Source of the DNA: Flavobacterium sp. 9R
GTDB lineage: Bacteria > Bacteroidota > Bacteroidia > Flavobacteriales > Flavobacteriaceae
DNA: 64,000 bases
NCBI RefSeq assembly: GCF_902506345.1
Contig: NZ_LR733413.1
Span: 723,455 to 787,454, forward strand
Direction: 5' to 3'
A model generated the notes under the pieces. It was given only the letters and a program-made list of their open reading frames with translations, did no database searches and had not been told where the DNA came from. This document shows, one piece after another, positions 1 through 7,638 of the stretch. Both the position numbers and the translations under genes were made by a program. Position 1 is the stretch's first letter. Each line of letters begins with the position of its first letter.

Positions 1-912
1 TTATATGGACGTGGAAGAGAGGTAGCGACTCCAGTAATGCAATCTGGAAAAGTAGATTTATTGGCCTTGATAGGTAACAGTAAATCGGCCATTGCTTTGC
101 AAGACCAGCACCCGAATAAAAACCGTTTGCGTTTGATTTTAGGATTAGAAGCCAAAAATCCAGCAATCATTTTACCTGATGCCGATTTGGATTTGGCGAT
201 TCAAGAATGTATCACAGGTTCTCTTTCGTTCAATGGACAACGTTGTACTGCCTTGAAAGTATTGTATGTTCACGAATCGATTGCAAGTGAATTCAATACG
301 CGTTTTGCAGCAAAAGTTGATGAATTGAAATTCGGAAACCCGTGGGAAAAAGGCGTTATGCTTACCCCACTTCCAGAGGTTGAAAAACCAAATTATATTC
401 AAGAATTAATTGATGATGCTGTCGCAAAAGGAGCAAAAGTTATCAATGCGAAAGGTGGGCAAAAAACCGAAAATTCAATTTTTCCTGCAGTTGTTTTTCC
501 AGTAAATAAAGACATGCGGGTGTACCATGAAGAGCAATTTGGACCAATCGTTCCTATTTTGACTTTCAAAGACATTCAAGAGCCGTTGAATGATATGGCG
601 GAATCCAATTACGGACAGCAAGTAAGTTTGTTTGGAAAAGATATCAAAACCATTGCGCCACTAATTGATACTTTGGTCAATTTGGTTTGTAGAGTAAATT
701 TAAATAGCTCTTGCCAAAGAGGACCAGACGTGTTCCCGTTTACTGGACGAAAAGATTCTGCTGTTGCTACATTGAGTATTCATGATGCGTTGCGCTCATT
801 CTCTATCAGAACTTTTGTAGCGTCAAAAGACAATGCTTACAATAATGCGATTCTGCAAGATTTATTAAATAGCAAAGAATCTAATTTTATCAATACAGAT
901 TACATATTGTAA
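1..912 (+). CDS. gapN: NADP-dependent non-phosphorylating glyceraldehyde-3-phosphate dehydrogenase, C-terminal part (5' end outside window)
   Basis: The reading frame is open from base 1, so the gene starts upstream; 303 residues are visible. This is the aldehyde dehydrogenase fold: the general-base Glu lies in [10 protein letters not shown] and the catalytic Cys in [10 protein letters not shown]. The C-terminal stretch with [13 protein letters not shown] and FPFTGRKDS is characteristic of the eukaryote-like GAPN branch rather than of a generic succinate-semialdehyde or betaine-aldehyde dehydrogenase. By family knowledge it oxidises glyceraldehyde-3-phosphate directly to 3-phosphoglycerate with NADP+, giving cytosolic NADPH without ATP. 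It is followed after 20 bp by a strong terminator, so it ends its transcript. The family call is firm; the substrate is inferred from the signature. Confidence 0.88.
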   Translation, partial: LYGRGREVATPVMQSGKVDLLALIGNSKSAIALQDQHPNKNRLRLILGLEAKNPAIILPDADLDLAIQECITGSLSFNGQRCTALKVLYVHESIASEFNTRFAAKVDELKFGNPWEKGVMLTPLPEVEKPNYIQELIDDAVAKGAKVINAKGGQKTENSIFPAVVFPVNKDMRVYHEEQFGPIVPILTFKDIQEPLNDMAESNYGQQVSLFGKDIKTIAPLIDTLVNLVCRVNLNSSCQRGPDVFPFTGRKDSAVATLSIHDALRSFSIRTFVASKDNAYNNAILQDLLNSKESNFINTDYIL

Positions 913-931
913 AAACAATTTTTACTTACTT

Positions 932-968
932 AAACGCCTCATTCTTATGTTTGAGGCGTTTTTTTATG
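932..968 (+). terminator. Rho-independent terminator after gapN
   Basis: Perfect 10-bp stem (932-941 AAACGCCTCA, 952-961 TGAGGCGTTT) with a 10-nt loop, followed by a T run. It closes the gapN transcript. Confidence 0.85.
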
Positions 969-992
969 CGTTTTAGTAGTCAAAATGTTATG

Positions 993-1059
993 ATTTTTTG
1001 CAAAAATGGTGATAAATGATATTTATCAGTTTTTTCAACGAGCAATTGTTATAAATTTG
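993..1059 (+). promoter_or_regulatory. Promoter of the cytochrome c gene with two upstream palindromes
   Basis: A Bacteroidetes -7 element TAAATTTG (1052-1059) lies 26 bp before the start codon. Upstream are two palindromes: ATTTTT-TGC-AAAAAT (993-1007) and TGATAAAT-GAT-ATTTATCA (1010-1028, perfect 8-bp arms). The second resembles a CRP/FNR-family operator (TGAT...ATCA), which would fit an oxygen- or redox-controlled cytochrome. The palindromes are seen; the regulator is inference. Confidence 0.5.
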
Positions 1060-1085
1060 AGTAACAATACTAAATCGATTTCGCC

Positions 1086-1484
1086 ATGAAAACCAATTTT
1101 TCTTTTTTATTAGTTATGGTTTTATTCATCATCGGAGGACATCTTGTTTCTGCTCAAGAATCAGATTGGAAAGCCCCAAAAACTGCCGATGCACTCAAAA
1201 ATCCTTTCAAAGGCAATACAAAGGCTACCGCTGAAGGAAAACGTATTTACGAACAAATGTGTGTACTGTGTCACGGAATAAAAGGAAAAGGAAATGGAGA
1301 AGCTGGACTTACTTTGGATAAAAAACCAGCTAACTTCTTAGCCTTCAAAGTTAAAAAAGAATCAGACGGTGTGATTTTTTGGAAAATCACCAATGGAAAA
1401 CCCCCAATGGCTTCTTACGAAGAATTATTAACCGAAGACCAACGCTGGGAATTGGTGAATTACATAAGAGAACTTGAAAAATAA
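1086..1484 (+). CDS. Small secreted mono-haem cytochrome c
   Basis: 132 residues. There is an N-terminal signal peptide ending near SAQES, then a single haem-attachment motif CVLCH with the usual GxGxG loop after it (IKGKGNGEAG), and a likely axial Met in KPPMASYEELL followed by the C-terminal helix ending LVNYIREL. These are the class I cytochrome c marks, so it probably carries electrons in the periplasm. The partner cannot be told: no oxidase or reductase gene is adjacent. The region upstream has a possible CRP/FNR-type operator. Confidence 0.85.
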   Translation: MKTNFSFLLVMVLFIIGGHLVSAQESDWKAPKTADALKNPFKGNTKATAEGKRIYEQMCVLCHGIKGKGNGEAGLTLDKKPANFLAFKVKKESDGVIFWKITNGKPPMASYEELLTEDQRWELVNYIRELEK

Positions 1485-1876
1485 GATAGCCACTAGTTAT
1501 TATCAAAAAGAAACTAAAAATAGCGACCACTAAGGTTAAGCAACAATTGCATCGTGAACCTAAATATTTGCCGCTACGATGGCGAGTGCTTCCTAACGCA
1601 ATAATTAATCTTTTAGCATTTTTAATTTCTGGATTTGTTATAGGTGTACTAGTGTATTGGTTGGTGAACTTTATGCTCAAATTGTTTTACCATTTAAAGT
1701 AATTCTAGTATCCAAACAAGGGTTTGTTTGAAAGGGCCGCTTTAGTGATGCTGAAGAGGTCCTTTTTTTGCATTGCATTTAACCACTCTTATAGTGGCTA
1801 ACTTCCTAAAATCCGATGCTATTTATTTCTCTTTGCTCTAGTTGTTTTTTTTGTATTTTAGCAAAAAATAATCAAA
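1485..1876. other. Gap between cytochrome c and Rrf2 genes
   Basis: Besides the possible small membrane ORF (1499-1702) it contains a hairpin-like segment AAAGGGCCGCTTT... near 1730-1770 with a downstream T run (possible terminator) and, just before the Rrf2 gene, a promoter-like pair TTTG...TATTTTAG around 1835-1861. Confidence 0.4.
1499..1702 (+). CDS. Possible small membrane protein with no ATG start
   Basis: An open frame of 67 codons sits between the cytochrome c and Rrf2 genes. It reads as a coherent small protein: a basic N-terminus (KKKLKIATTKVKQQLHREP), a WRVLPN turn, then one long hydrophobic segment (about residues 38-60) and a short basic tail. No ATG, GTG or TTG lies at a sensible position; ATT at 1499 is the only candidate before the basic region, and a TTG falls after 16 codons. 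An in-frame TAG at 1487 bounds it. The composition supports a real inner-membrane peptide, but without a proper start it could be a relic. Confidence 0.35.
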   Translation: MIKKKLKIATTKVKQQLHREPKYLPLRWRVLPNAIINLLAFLISGFVIGVLVYWLVNFMLKLFYHLK

Positions 1877-2293
1877 ATGCTATCACAAAAAACCAAATAT
1901 GCCTTAAAGGCACTGCTTTATTTGGCACAACAAAAAGAAGGTGAAATAGCCAAAACGATAGCTATTTCTGAAGGAGCTAACATCCCCAAAAAATTCTTAG
2001 AGCAAATTTTATTAGACTTAAAACGCGCTCATTTTGTTGGTAGTAAACAAGGAAAATTAGGAGGGTATTACCTTTTGAAATCCAAAGATGCAATTACTTT
2101 GGCCGACATACATCGTTTATTCGATGGGGCCATCGCGTTATTGCCATGTGCTTCGCTCAATTTCTACGAGCGTTGTTCGGATTGCGCAGACGAAGCCACT
2201 TGCCACTTGCGCCACGGCCTAATCTCAGTTCGTGAAGAAACGCTAAAATCCATGCAACAAATTACGATTGCCTCTTTGGTAACGCAACAATAA
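1877..2293 (+). CDS. Rrf2-family transcriptional regulator
   Basis: 138 residues. The N-terminal winged helix starts LSQKTKYALKALLYLA and the recognition region reads ISEGANIPKKFLEQILLDLKRA, the usual Rrf2 pattern. The C-terminal third carries four cysteines (CASLNFYERCSDCADEATC), placed like the Fe-S ligands of IscR/NsrR, so it is likely to sense Fe-S status, NO or redox state and bind DNA as a dimer. No iron-sulphur assembly genes are next to it, so the regulon is unknown. Confidence 0.85.
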   Translation: MLSQKTKYALKALLYLAQQKEGEIAKTIAISEGANIPKKFLEQILLDLKRAHFVGSKQGKLGGYYLLKSKDAITLADIHRLFDGAIALLPCASLNFYERCSDCADEATCHLRHGLISVREETLKSMQQITIASLVTQQ

Positions 2294-2320
2294 AAAATAG
2301 AAAACCGCTTTTTCAGAGTA

Positions 2321-2488
2321 GGTAGACAATGCAAATTAGGCTGTCCGGGCAGGCTATCCACTGCAAGTCCGCAGGAACCCGTTCATAAAACATAACCCCA
2401 AAAGGAGCTTCCGCTGGTCGCTCTTTTGGGGTTTGTTTTATAAAAAGAACGGCTTCCTTTACGGGCTTTCCGTTGCTATCCTTGACAG
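2321..2488. repeat. Intergenic palindromic element with a 74-nt nested hairpin
   Basis: The centre is AACCCCAAAAGGAGC (2394-2408) against GCTCTTTTGGGGTT (2420-2433, one bulge). Further pairs continue outward: ATAAAACA with TGTTTTAT and CCGTTC (2379-2384) with GAACGG (2447-2452). On the minus strand the flanks read GGATAGCAACGGAAAGCCCG and GCAGTGGATAGCCTG, so GGATAGC occurs on both sides. I associate this layout with non-coding intergenic repeats common in Flavobacterium, but could not search. It may also terminate transcripts from both sides. Confidence 0.6.
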
Positions 2489-2510
2489 AATTGGGGAATC
2501 AACACCATTT

Positions 2511-3026
2511 TCATTCCTCATCATCGTCTTCATCATCTCCCATATTTTCAAAAAAAGCATCAGGATTAAACGGAATATCTTCATCAGGGTCTTTGTCGTG
2601 TGCGCTTACTCCAGGCGGATTGAACAATCCCCAATCGTCTTTGATGTAATTCCATTGGTCAAAGTTTTCAACCCAGTCCACAAATAAAAGCCGGAACTCT
2701 TCGATTTCACTTCTCAATAACCGAATATAATCTTGGTCGGGAATATTTTCTTCATAGCGTAAACTTCCTGCTTGTACATACAAATCTCTAGCTGCCTTCC
2801 GAACAAGGGTAGCATTTTCCATCTTTAAATCGTACAAATCAATAGCGCTAGCTCCTGCTATTTTTGGCGCTAGCAACATCGCGTTTTCCATCATAAAACG
2901 CACGGTGGTTTCTTGAAGGTATTCATTGTCTTTTGGAACAATTTCTACTAAACCCATCGTAATTTTTAAAATTTGAAGGGCTTTTTGGTACAATGGCATT
3001 TGCTCTAATCTATCTCGTCTTGACAT
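2511..3026 (-). CDS. Conserved hypothetical acidic protein
   Basis: 171 residues, not recognised. It looks all-helical: helices around MPLYQKALQILKITMGLVEI, ETTVRFMMENAMLLAPKIAGA and YIRLLRSEIEEFRLLFVDWVENF, then a Pro-rich loop and a tail ending in a run of Asp/Glu. There is no signal peptide, so it is cytosolic. The phrase LPKIxGA-like core and helical layout recall small four-helix-bundle proteins, but I do not assign a family. It is monocistronic, with the palindromic element immediately beyond its stop. Confidence 0.65.
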   Translation of the reverse strand: MSRRDRLEQMPLYQKALQILKITMGLVEIVPKDNEYLQETTVRFMMENAMLLAPKIAGASAIDLYDLKMENATLVRKAARDLYVQAGSLRYEENIPDQDYIRLLRSEIEEFRLLFVDWVENFDQWNYIKDDWGLFNPPGVSAHDKDPDEDIPFNPDAFFENMGDDEDDDEE

Positions 3027-3448
3027 AGTGATTGGGTAGAATTAAGTTGTTGTAAGTTATAAAAAACTACATAAATATAAGTTGTAGCACTTAAAAATAA
3101 AATCAAGAAGCTTTAATAGGATGCACAACTTTATTCAGATTAAAATTAAAACTGTTTTAATGTTAAGTTGTTGTTAGTCAGATGCACAGCTTGTTTTTGG
3201 GAAAAAGTAAATACAGTACTGTTTATTTTCTGGATAGAAATTGCAAAAAAACCAAGATTTATGAGGTTTTATAAGATGGATATAGTTTAAAAAACTATCA
3301 TTGGATTATTTTTTTTTTTTTTTTATCTAATTTGTTAATATTGAGAATAATATGTTAAATTTACTACTATTGAAAATAGAAATTTACTTCCTAGTTTCAT
3401 TTATTTTAATAATACAGTCGACTTAATTTATCTCTAAAATTTTTTACT
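3027..3448. other. A/T-rich intergenic region between divergent genes
   Basis: No gene is visible. It carries a 16-T run near 3308 and two loose copies of AAGTTGTTGT (about 3041 and 3165), and must hold the divergent promoters of the acidic protein and the M61 peptidase. No unambiguous TAnnTTTG box was placed. Confidence 0.5.
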
Positions 3449-5311
3449 ATGAAAAAGCATTTATTACTGCTACTCTTGTTACAATTAGTAATATGGAGTT
3501 GTTCAACTACTAAGGATACAGTTCGTTCTTCTAAAAACGAAGTAAAAGCTACATTAGATTTAGTGAATGTGTCTAATGATAAAGTAAAAGTGACGGTAAA
3601 GCCAGCACAAATTACGGCAACAACAATTTCGTATCAATTAGCCAAGATTATTCCCGGTACGTATGCAATTGCTGATTATGGGCGTTATGTTGATGATTTC
3701 AAGGCCTATGATGCGTCAGGAAAAGAACTTACAGTGACTAAAAAAGATGTGAATACCTGGACAATCTCTAATGCCAATCAATTGGACCGTGTAGAATACC
3801 TAGTTAACGACACCTATGATTCTGAAGAAGGGCAAGCATTTGCCGAAAATTCTACCACCATTTTCTCTCCAGCGGGAACTAATATTTTACAAGGTGAAAA
3901 TTTTATGCTGAACCTTTGTGGATTTGTGGGGTATTTTGATAACCAAAAAGACTTTACTTATAAACTAACAGTAAATCACCCAAAAGATTTAGTGGGAACA
4001 ACTGCATTAATCGATACGGATAAAAGTGATACAAATGACATTTTTCAATTGTCGCGCTACGCCGAAGTAGTAGACAGTCCAATTATGTATGCCAAACCAG
4101 ATGTGTCTTCATTTTCTGTAGACGGAATGGATGTGTATTTGCACGTATACTCTCCACGAAATAAAAGCATTAATTCACAAGCGCTGCTACCCGATATCAA
4201 GAAAATGATAACTGCACAGAAAAAATTCTTGGGCAAGATTAATACCACTAAAAAGTATGCAATCCTTGTATATATCACCTCAATGAACAACGATGATGCT
4301 AAAGGTTTGGGGGCTTTAGAACATAATACTTCAACTACGGCCACTTTTAAGGATGATATGAAAATAACGGAATTGATTCACGTTATTTCTCATGAGTTTT
4401 TCCATACACTAACACCGCTTAAAGTACATTCGAAAGAAATACACGATTTTGATTTTAATCAACCGCAGATGTCACAACATTTGTGGATGTATGAAGGTTT
4501 TACAGAATACTTCGCCAATCTATTCCAAGTAAAAGAAGGTTTGATTGATGCCGCTGTTTTTTATAATACGATGAGCGAAAAGTTATTGAATTCAAGAACC
4601 TACTTCAAAGACGATTTGTCGTTTACTGAAATGAGTAAAAATGTTTTGGTTCCTGCAATGAAAAAACAATATCCCAACGTCTACGAAAAAGGAGCGCTGA
4701 TGGCCATGTGCTTGGATGTTATTATTAGAGATAAAAGTAACGGTAAACGAGGAATCCTAAGCGTTATGGGTGAATTATCACAAATATACGGACCAACAAG
4801 ACCCTTCGACGACAATGCCTTTATAGCAGAGTTCACAAAAATTACCTATCCAGAAGTAGGGGAGTTTTTGCAAACACACATTGTAAAAGGAGTGCCTATC
4901 AATTATAACGAATACTTGTCAAAAGTTGGGGTATCTACCATTAAAGTCCAAATACCAGTTAAAATCGCATTCTATTTTGACAATAAGATGTTCTTAAAAA
5001 TGGATGAAAAGAAAAATGTCTATATAGATGCCAAAGACGGCTCAAATGAGTTTATCAAAGCAATTGGTTTTGAAAATAATGACCAAGTAATGGAATTAAA
5101 TGGAATCCCAGTAAACGGAGAAGACATCAATAAATTACTGATGCCTGTTTATGGGTTAGAAGTAGGAGCACCATTTAAGGCGAAAATTATTCGAAATGGT
5201 AGCGAAAAACAATTGAGTGGGTCAGTAAAATTAAATACATCTGAAGGCGATGGATTCCGCTATACAGATACGTCCAAACAAGCTTTAAATCAATTGTGGT
5301 TAAAAGGTTAA
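3449..5311 (+). CDS. M61-family metallopeptidase lipoprotein with PDZ domain
   Basis: 620 residues. The N-terminus is a lipoprotein signal ending in VIWSCS, so it should be membrane-anchored. The zinc site is HEFFH (His315, Glu316, His319) with the third ligand in the following MYEGFTEYFANL segment; the order beta-sandwich domain, HExxH domain, C-terminal PDZ domain (about residues 500-600, NNDQVMELNGIPVNG) is that of the M61 glycyl-aminopeptidase family. It probably trims glycine- or alanine-rich peptides at the cell surface. It stands alone and is closed by the terminator at 5455. Confidence 0.88.
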   Translation: MKKHLLLLLLLQLVIWSCSTTKDTVRSSKNEVKATLDLVNVSNDKVKVTVKPAQITATTISYQLAKIIPGTYAIADYGRYVDDFKAYDASGKELTVTKKDVNTWTISNANQLDRVEYLVNDTYDSEEGQAFAENSTTIFSPAGTNILQGENFMLNLCGFVGYFDNQKDFTYKLTVNHPKDLVGTTALIDTDKSDTNDIFQLSRYAEVVDSPIMYAKPDVSSFSVDGMDVYLHVYSPRNKSINSQALLPDIKKMITAQKKFLGKINTTKKYAILVYITSMNNDDAKGLGALEHNTSTTATFKDDMKITELIHVISHEFFHTLTPLKVHSKEIHDFDFNQPQMSQHLWMYEGFTEYFANLFQVKEGLIDAAVFYNTMSEKLLNSRTYFKDDLSFTEMSKNVLVPAMKKQYPNVYEKGALMAMCLDVIIRDKSNGKRGILSVMGELSQIYGPTRPFDDNAFIAEFTKITYPEVGEFLQTHIVKGVPINYNEYLSKVGVSTIKVQIPVKIAFYFDNKMFLKMDEKKNVYIDAKDGSNEFIKAIGFENNDQVMELNGIPVNGEDINKLLMPVYGLEVGAPFKAKIIRNGSEKQLSGSVKLNTSEGDGFRYTDTSKQALNQLWLKG

Positions 5312-5454
5312 CCCTCTGTCAGACTTTATATTTTAGAATTTTTGATTCATTAAGTTTTTTGACTAAAAGTAGTTTTATTAATACTTTTTTCTAAAGTGAT
5401 TTTCCTCATTACAACTTAAAGGCACTATCATAAATGTCTTTTATTTCCATAAAA

Positions 5455-5492
5455 AAATGCCCCAAATCTTGCCTAGATTTTGGGGCATTTTC
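5455..5492 (+). terminator. Terminator-like hairpin after the M61 gene
   Basis: Stem AAATGCCCCAAATCT (5455-5469) pairs with AGATTTTGGGGCATTT (5475-5490) with one bulge and a 5-nt loop; A- and T-rich flanks on both sides. Confidence 0.8.
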
Positions 5493-5514
5493 AAATTTTT
5501 ATGGAGTTTTTTTA

Positions 5515-5546
5515 TTGTAATTTGACAGTTTGTCAAATTATTACAA
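5515..5546. promoter_or_regulatory. Interrupted palindrome, possible operator
   Basis: TTGTAATTTGACA, 3-nt centre, TGTCAAATTATTACAA. The inner 9-bp arms AATTTGACA/TGTCAAATT are perfect and the outer TTGTAAT/ATTACAA arms also match, offset by three bases. It has no T run, so it is not an obvious terminator. It lies 320 bp before the DUF1826 gene. Confidence 0.4.
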
Positions 5547-5797
5547 TGAATACGATAATTGCCTTTCAACAAGTAATTAGGCATTAAGTCTCTGTTTTAA
5601 TACGTTAATTTTTAATATTTTATTTTTTTTAATCCAATAATCCTTTCTTTCTTACGCAACCAATTCGTATTTCATTCCTCTTTATTGTAATACAAGAAGG
5701 TTTTGATAAATACAGAAAGCTAAAAGTGTTCGTTCTTTTATAAAGGGAACGAATTAAATAAAAGCTTTTACGAATAAACAAAATTCCTCTTCAAGAT

Positions 5798-5831
5798 TTT
5801 GGAGACATATCCATTCAATTGTATAATTTTG
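5798..5831 (+). promoter_or_regulatory. Promoter of the DUF1826 gene
   Basis: TTTG at 5798-5801 and a -7 box TAATTTTG at 5824-5831, spacing 22, ending 37 bp before the ATG. Confidence 0.55.
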
Positions 5832-5868
5832 TACTGCGAAGCTTTTACTCGCTTTTTAAAATACTTCT

Positions 5869-6567
5869 ATGAGTACTACATTTTTTGATAACGATCAAAT
5901 TGGAACAGTGGCTACTTTTTCTGAACTTGTACAAACGGAATTTGAAGGAAAACAAAATGCCTTATGCTGGTACAGAAATTTAGAAGGTGATTTTAAAGAA
6001 ATCGTTAGTCAATTGCAATTAAAAGAAGACATTACAGAAGTGTCTCGAGAGGATTTATTGGCGCTACAACTGTCTGAAATGGGGATTAAAGCAAGAGCTA
6101 TTATTCTAGAAGATTTACGCGTATTGACCGATTTTGGAGCTTCACCTTCTCTTAATTTATTGAAATGCTACGAGCGTGATGATGCATTCGATTTCATCTC
6201 AACTGATGTCTATTCGTATCATGTAGATCGTTCTCCAATTGCAACGGATACTTTTTTATGTACGTATCATGGAGAGGCTAGTGACATTATCGCTAACGAT
6301 CAAGCGGAACAAAAAATTCTAATTCCTGAAATTAGAAATAAGCTAAAAGCATTACATCAAGGTCCAGAAGAGGAATTTGAATCCTTTTTAAAGGAGTATT
6401 TTTTTGATTTGCATTATCAAGCCAAACCTTTAGCCCAAGCTGTAAATCTAGGAGTGGGACATCTTTGGCGATTGGCTGTAGATCATCCCAAACAACAAGT
6501 GCTTCCTTGTATTCACAGAGCGCCAATCGAAAATGATGGCGAATACCGATTGTTGTTGATTTGCTAA
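5869..6567 (+). CDS. DUF1826 domain protein
   Basis: 232 residues. Family marks are the segment FHVD-like YSYHVDRSPIATDTFLCTYHG near residues 115-140 and the C-terminal IHRAPIENDGEYRLLLIC, matching the DUF1826 pattern of an HxD motif, a conserved tyrosine/glycine strand and HR[AS]P...RLLL. The fold is likely a cupin-like beta structure. In other bacteria this family is often linked to COG0523 GTPases and zinc starvation; no such neighbour is present here, so the link is only family knowledge. Cytosolic, no signal peptide. Confidence 0.7.
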   Translation: MSTTFFDNDQIGTVATFSELVQTEFEGKQNALCWYRNLEGDFKEIVSQLQLKEDITEVSREDLLALQLSEMGIKARAIILEDLRVLTDFGASPSLNLLKCYERDDAFDFISTDVYSYHVDRSPIATDTFLCTYHGEASDIIANDQAEQKILIPEIRNKLKALHQGPEEEFESFLKEYFFDLHYQAKPLAQAVNLGVGHLWRLAVDHPKQQVLPCIHRAPIENDGEYRLLLIC

Positions 6568-6633
6568 TGCGTACTAGTAGAGTAGGAGAGTTAAACTTTA
6601 CGATTGCCAAAGATGAGTAGTAACTAAAATAAC

Positions 6634-6665
6634 AAAGCCTGTAAATCCTACGATTTACAGGCTTT
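6634..6665. terminator. Bidirectional terminator between DUF1826 gene and tmRNA
   Basis: Perfect 14-bp stem AAAGCCTGTAAATC (6634-6647) / GATTTACAGGCTTT (6652-6665) with a 4-nt loop. It lies where the plus-strand DUF1826 transcript and the minus-strand tmRNA converge. Confidence 0.8.
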
Positions 6666-6689
6666 TGCTCTGATTTGAAATTGTAAAAG

Positions 6690-7083
6690 TGGAGTCGCCG
6701 AGAATCGAACTCGGGTCCAAACAAGCAACTAAAAGGCTTTCTACACGCTTATTTCCTGATTGGGTTTTCGATGTTGAGCTAGGTCAGAAACAACCACTCA
6801 ACACTTATCTTCTTAGTTTCGAAATCCACCCGAAGCTTATGGAAATCTAGGTTTATTTTTACGGTTCCCCTGTACTGACCGCCACAAACCAAGGCTTTCA
6901 AGGAGAATCCAGCTTTCCTACCTTGTAGGAACGTGGCGCAATCGTACTATAATTCGGATTATGCAGCTAAAGCGTAGTTATTTTCGCCGTGTAAAAGTGT
7001 GAGATCTTATATTTACGAGCAAGGTCTCAATGCTCGACGTGCTTACTTTTCAATTCGACTTGCTGTCAAAACCAGTCGACCCC
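6690..7083 (-). ncRNA. ssrA: tmRNA
   Basis: On the minus strand the RNA starts GGGGTCGACTGGTTTTGACAG and ends with a tRNA-like T arm and CGACTCC-A (3' end at 6690). The ends pair as a 7-bp acceptor stem (GGGGUCG with CGACUCC, one G-U). The tag frame is complement 6959-6988: GGC GAA AAT AAC TAC GCT TTA GCT GCA TAA, giving the degradation tag GENNYALAA. No CCA is encoded, so it must be added. Length 394 nt, normal for a one-piece tmRNA. It rescues stalled ribosomes with SmpB and marks the nascent chain for ClpXP-type proteases. Confidence 0.97.
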
Positions 7084-7638
7084 AATAAAGTGGTGCAAAT
7101 ATACTGCTATTGATTAAGAAATAAAAAACTATTCTTATGAATATTTAATTTGAATTACTCCCGTGAGCATAGGATTGCTCTCAATTGATAAATTCCTCTT
7201 TGAAAAAGTATCTGGTTATTTGTTTTTTTTGAAACTGTAGAGATCAATTATTGTTTGATTCAGACTTTTTACAACTGCTTATTTTTGTGTTTGAACCCTT
7301 TTTAAGTTTGTTGTTGTTTTCTGAAATTAGCAATTTATCAGTAAAACTAAATAAAAACTATCAATAATTTAATTGACTTTTTATGGTTAAAATAAAGAAA
7401 TATTTTTTTTTTAATCCGTTTAAAAATTAAATAATTAACAAATAATGGTTGTTTATAGGAAATTGTGCAAATTTATTTAGTTTTATTAAGAATGTGAAAA
7501 TGAAAGTAGTGTTCAAGAGATTATTAATTATTAAATTAATAAAAATTAGTAAAATTGACTTATTTTTTATGTAAAAAAAGTTAATATGTGTTTTTTGTTG
7601 CTATATTTATCAAAATTATTAACCAAAAACCATTTATT
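7084..7638. other. Intergenic region between ssrA and the cyanophycinase-like gene
   Basis: Very A/T-rich. It contains the ssrA promoter: a minus-strand -7 box TATATTTG at 7096-7103, about a dozen bases before the mature 5' end, consistent with a short leader removed by RNase P. A GTG at 7588 is in frame with the downstream gene but not needed. No other gene is visible. Confidence 0.55.

Larger units (their letters stand above)
5312..5868. other. Intergenic region before the DUF1826 gene
   Basis: Holds the terminator (5455), the palindrome (5515) and the promoter (5798); I see no coding frame in the rest, which is A/T-rich. Confidence 0.5.

Noticed and set aside
2433..2687. 84-codon plus-strand frame
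   Set aside because: It overlaps the palindromic element and the real minus-strand acidic protein gene; no plausible protein features.
6690..6760. A tRNA gene on the minus strand
   Set aside because: The T arm and acceptor belong to the 3' end of tmRNA; the matching 5' half is 390 bp away and the tag frame is present.
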